Shown here one piece after another: positions 61,700 through 64,000 of a DNA stretch of 64,000 nucleotides. The first letter of the stretch is position 1; each line of letters begins with the position of its first letter. The translations under genes were made by a program, and so were the position numbers. Origin of the DNA: DATJPR01 sp035506295 (GTDB lineage Bacteria > Bacteroidota > Ignavibacteria > UBA10030 > UBA6906); contig DATJPR010000189.1 in the NCBI GenBank assembly GCA_035506295.1, forward strand, positions 1-64,000, given 5' to 3'. The notes below the pieces were generated by a model that saw only the letters and a program-made list of their open reading frames with translations, made no database searches and was not told where the DNA came from.

Positions 61700-64000
61700 T
61701 CACGCATGGACTTTCACCGCGACAATGGTCATATCATCGTGCTGTGCGACGTTGCCCACGTAGGCGCGAACGTCTTCAACGATCGCCTGGATAAGGAGAT
61801 CGACCGGTTCGGCGCGGTGACGGCGCACGGACTCCAGGAACCGTGATTCCCCGAATTCCTCATTCCTGACGTTCATGGCCTCCGTGAAACCGTCCGTGTA
61901 GAACACCAGCAATTCACCCGGCTGTAGCTTCAGCTCGACTTCTTCGAGAACGTTATTGAACGTATCGCCCCGTTCGAGGCCAAGCGCCATCCCTTTTGTC
62001 GTCAGGAAGCGTTCGTCCCCTCCGGCCCCCGCCGTGAGCAGGATCGGACACTGGCCCGCGCGCGCAAAGCGCAATGTTGAGGCGTCGCCGTCGAGCACGG
62101 CATAGAGCATGCTCACAAACGAATTCCGTTCGATCGTGCGGTACATCAGCCCATTCACCTTCGTGAGGACGGCTTTCGGCGTAACGCTCTCCTCGGCGTT
62201 CGACTGGAGGATGCCTTTTGTTAGGGTCATGTAGATTGCGGCAGGGACCCCCTTGCCCGAAACATCGCCGAGCGCGATCCCGAGTTTTCTCGCGCCGAGC
62301 CGGACGAAGTCAAAATAGTCGCCCCCGACTTCCTGGGCGGGGATGCAGAGCCCGGCGATCTCGTACCCTTCGATCTTCGGGTGCTCCTTGGGGAGCAGGC
62401 TCATCTGCACATTGCGCGCGATCTCCAGTTCCTTTGCCATACGCACGCGTTCGCTGATCCGGAGGATGTGATTGGGCATGATCTCCGGAGTGAATTCAAA
62501 GCGTTTCCGTCGAACAATCCCGATCACCGCCACGAGAAGAGGGACGACCATGGCCGCACAGAACATCACACGGCTTCCCGCGAACGCGTCCCCCGTAGAG
62601 CTGAAGAGCGGGATCGCCACGCCGAGAGCAACCGCAACAAAATGCGCCGTCAGCGCAGTCAGAAGATCGTATCGGAGGAAGAGGACAATGAAGAGCACGC
62701 CGTACGACGCCACGATGACGAGGTTCCACGGCCTGGCCAAACTCCCGATCGGGATCTCCCATTGCCAGAGTGCCGTGCATGTCCACACCAGCACCGAGAC
62801 GACCACCCCGAGCCATACGCGCCCTGTCTTCTCACGCAGATAGGACACAAAGAAGAGTCGCGTCACCACCTCACCAAAGAGCGCGGCAGTCAGGGCGAAG
62901 AGCACAGGCTGAAGCCCGGGGAGGTAGGATTCGGGGAGTCCTTGGAGGCTGACAGGGTACATCACTTTTCCTGCACGGACGAGAACTGCAAGGACGACGG
63001 CGTGGACCCCAAGGATCGCGAGCCCCCATCCGTACCCTCGGATGAGGGATTCGCCGCCATTGCTGGTAAAGAACCGTCTTGAAAGCAGCGCGTCCATTGA
63101 CGTCATCTTGCCGGCCCAGACGCTTCTCGACGACGATTCGCCGACACTCCAGGCGGAAAATGCCAGTACGGCCATGAAGAGCTGCAGAACGAATACCCAG
63201 AGAAGGGTGGTGATCAACCGGACGTAGGTCTTGTTCAGATCGCCTATCATCGTCGACGCGCCGATGCCCGGGAACTGATTGAGCACGGACAGCACACCGA
63301 CAGCGAAATAGCCCAGGAAGACAAGGAAGGCCATGCGTGTCCCGACCTCCCCTTCGTGGTATTTTTTCAGAAAGAGAATGACCACGAAGAAGAAGAGGAG
63401 GAAGCTTGCCACCATCGAGACGGTATAGAAGAACGCCGCCGTCGTGAACTCTCCGCTAAGGCGCGAATTAAACTCGCGGTCGATGGTCGCGTCCCACCTG
63501 ATCTCCGCCACTTCGTCGCCCTGCACGCGCGCGAAGAGGTCAAGCTCGACGCCATGTTCGTGCCGCTCGTAGATGAACTCGTGGTCCACCCTCTTCGTCT
63601 GTTTGATATCGGACGAAGTCTTCAGGGTATACGCCGGAAAATCAGGATGGAACTTCGCGAGTACCGCTTCCGCCATTCGACGCGCGGTGTCGGGTGCAAT
63701 GGTGGGGCGCGCGACGGTGTCGAGAATCTCATGGCTGTACCGCAGGACCCGACCAGCCGGTGACATGTACACGGTGAATCGCTCGGGGTTCTCGCTGATG
63801 GAGAGATTCCTGTTATACCATGAGACTTCCCAGTGCGAGGCGGGGATCGAATCGGAGCGGACGATCTCATTCGCCCTGGCGATACCGTATTCCTGTTGGA
63901 GGAAGAGGTTCGGGACGGGATTTTGGACGATCCATGCGTCGACCGTGAGGCCCGACAGATCGTACCCCAGGCCTTTCATGAACGTTGCGGCGCTGTCGAT
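61700..64000 (-). CDS. CPBP-like membrane domain fused to SpoIIE (PP2C) phosphatase, truncated by window edge
   Basis: The reading frame is open through the right edge, so about 766 residues are visible and the N terminus is missing. The N-terminal part is extracytoplasmic (RFTVYMSPAGRVLRYSHEI and two related repeats). Several membrane helices follow, including a CPBP-like stretch (LFGEVVTRLFFVSYLREK, weakly conserved at the usual Glu-Glu pair). The C-terminal ~240 residues are a SpoIIE phosphatase: IARNVQMSLLPKEHPKIEGY, GGDYFDFVRLG, LGDVSGKGVPAAIYM and YTDGFTEAMN. It probably acts on an anti-anti-sigma protein in a partner-switching pathway. The gene is followed by 192 gene-free bases before lspA. 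Confidence 0.85.
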   Translation of the reverse strand: MDSAATFMKGLGYDLSGLTVDAWIVQNPVPNLFLQQEYGIARANEIVRSDSIPASHWEVSWYNRNLSISENPERFTVYMSPAGRVLRYSHEILDTVARPTIAPDTARRMAEAVLAKFHPDFPAYTLKTSSDIKQTKRVDHEFIYERHEHGVELDLFARVQGDEVAEIRWDATIDREFNSRLSGEFTTAAFFYTVSMVASFLLFFFVVILFLKKYHEGEVGTRMAFLVFLGYFAVGVLSVLNQFPGIGASTMIGDLNKTYVRLITTLLWVFVLQLFMAVLAFSAWSVGESSSRSVWAGKMTSMDALLSRRFFTSNGGESLIRGYGWGLAILGVHAVVLAVLVRAGKVMYPVSLQGLPESYLPGLQPVLFALTAALFGEVVTRLFFVSYLREKTGRVWLGVVVSVLVWTCTALWQWEIPIGSLARPWNLVIVASYGVLFIVLFLRYDLLTALTAHFVAVALGVAIPLFSSTGDAFAGSRVMFCAAMVVPLLVAVIGIVRRKRFEFTPEIMPNHILRISERVRMAKELEIARNVQMSLLPKEHPKIEGYEIAGLCIPAQEVGGDYFDFVRLGARKLGIALGDVSGKGVPAAIYMTLTKGILQSNAEESVTPKAVLTKVNGLMYRTIERNSFVSMLYAVLDGDASTLRFARAGQCPILLTAGAGGDERFLTTKGMALGLERGDTFNNVLEEVELKLQPGELLVFYTDGFTEAMNVRNEEFGESRFLESVRRHRAEPVDLLIQAIVEDVRAYVGNVAQHDDMTIVAVKVHA

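Noticed and set aside
1..64000. tRNA, rRNA, transposase, phage or toxin-antitoxin genes
   Set aside because: Looked for by eye and not seen; a tRNAscan or covariance search would be needed to exclude a tRNA fully.

Overview
The window reads as chromosomal DNA of an uncultured, free-living Gram-negative bacterium of the FCB superphylum. The Ignavibacteriota / Chlorobi / Bacteroidota side fits best. Supporting signs are an Omp85 outer-membrane protein, several signal-peptide beta-barrel-like proteins, the xerC-hpf-hprK block, a DUF494 (Smg) gene next to topA, a small DUF2795 protein, YbeY with Asp as third metal ligand, a two-component-regulator-propeller kinase, and large PEP/pyruvate-binding proteins of a type I associate with Bacteroidetes. 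Base composition is moderately G+C rich by eye (not counted). Most genes lie on the minus strand. Plus-strand exceptions are at 377-961, 5127-8468, 12270-14102, 23666-24223 and 34024-35163. I saw no rRNA, tRNA, CRISPR array, transposase or prophage gene.

Left part (1-14.1 kb): the start of a secreted protein, an acetate transporter (SatP/YaaH), a GH42 beta-galactosidase coupled to an ABC exporter, and a periplasmic oxidoreductase set (Tat-exported gluconate-dehydrogenase-like small subunit, GMC flavoprotein, nine-heme cytochrome c). Next come a large propeller sensor kinase and a divergent DUF5060/DUF4038 glycosidase-like protein.

14.1-23.1 kb: the most unusual block, a minus-strand gene row with two paralogous ~1000-residue proteins (two receiver-like domains plus a PEP-synthase-type ATP-grasp), two different glutamate dehydrogenases and a zinc-ribbon microprotein, alternating in order. 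It looks like a dedicated carbon/nitrogen control or modification system.

23.7-33.6 kb: a methyltransferase, then a six-gene minus-strand signalling row (LemA, TPM-domain protein, 1587-residue PAS/GAF histidine kinase, receiver protein, nitrilase-family amidase, barrel protein), then a separate small barrel protein with its own promoter and terminator.

33.7-45.4 kb: a SAM-I riboswitch with terminator controls a cystathionine gamma-synthase-type gene. Then come a GH35 beta-galactosidase, the holB-metG-tatD housekeeping cluster (tatD fused to a radical SAM domain), an Omp85 protein, a DUF2795 protein and an M23 peptidase.

45.6-64 kb: housekeeping genes hprK, hpf, xerC, topA, smg and ybeY, and a conserved unknown gene with a probable attenuated leader. 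These are followed by an MBL-fold hydrolase, a gamma-carbonic-anhydrase-like protein, DUF3108, an S41 protease, a GT2 transferase, GH57 amylase-type enzyme, lysS, a thioesterase, lspA and a truncated CPBP-like/SpoIIE phosphatase running off the right edge. The carbohydrate enzymes (GH42, GH35, GH57, DUF4038 type), the acetate transporter and the multiheme oxidoreductase suggest a polysaccharide- and sugar-degrading heterotroph. Small intergenic hairpins made of seven-base units occur at two places and are not explained by the genes.
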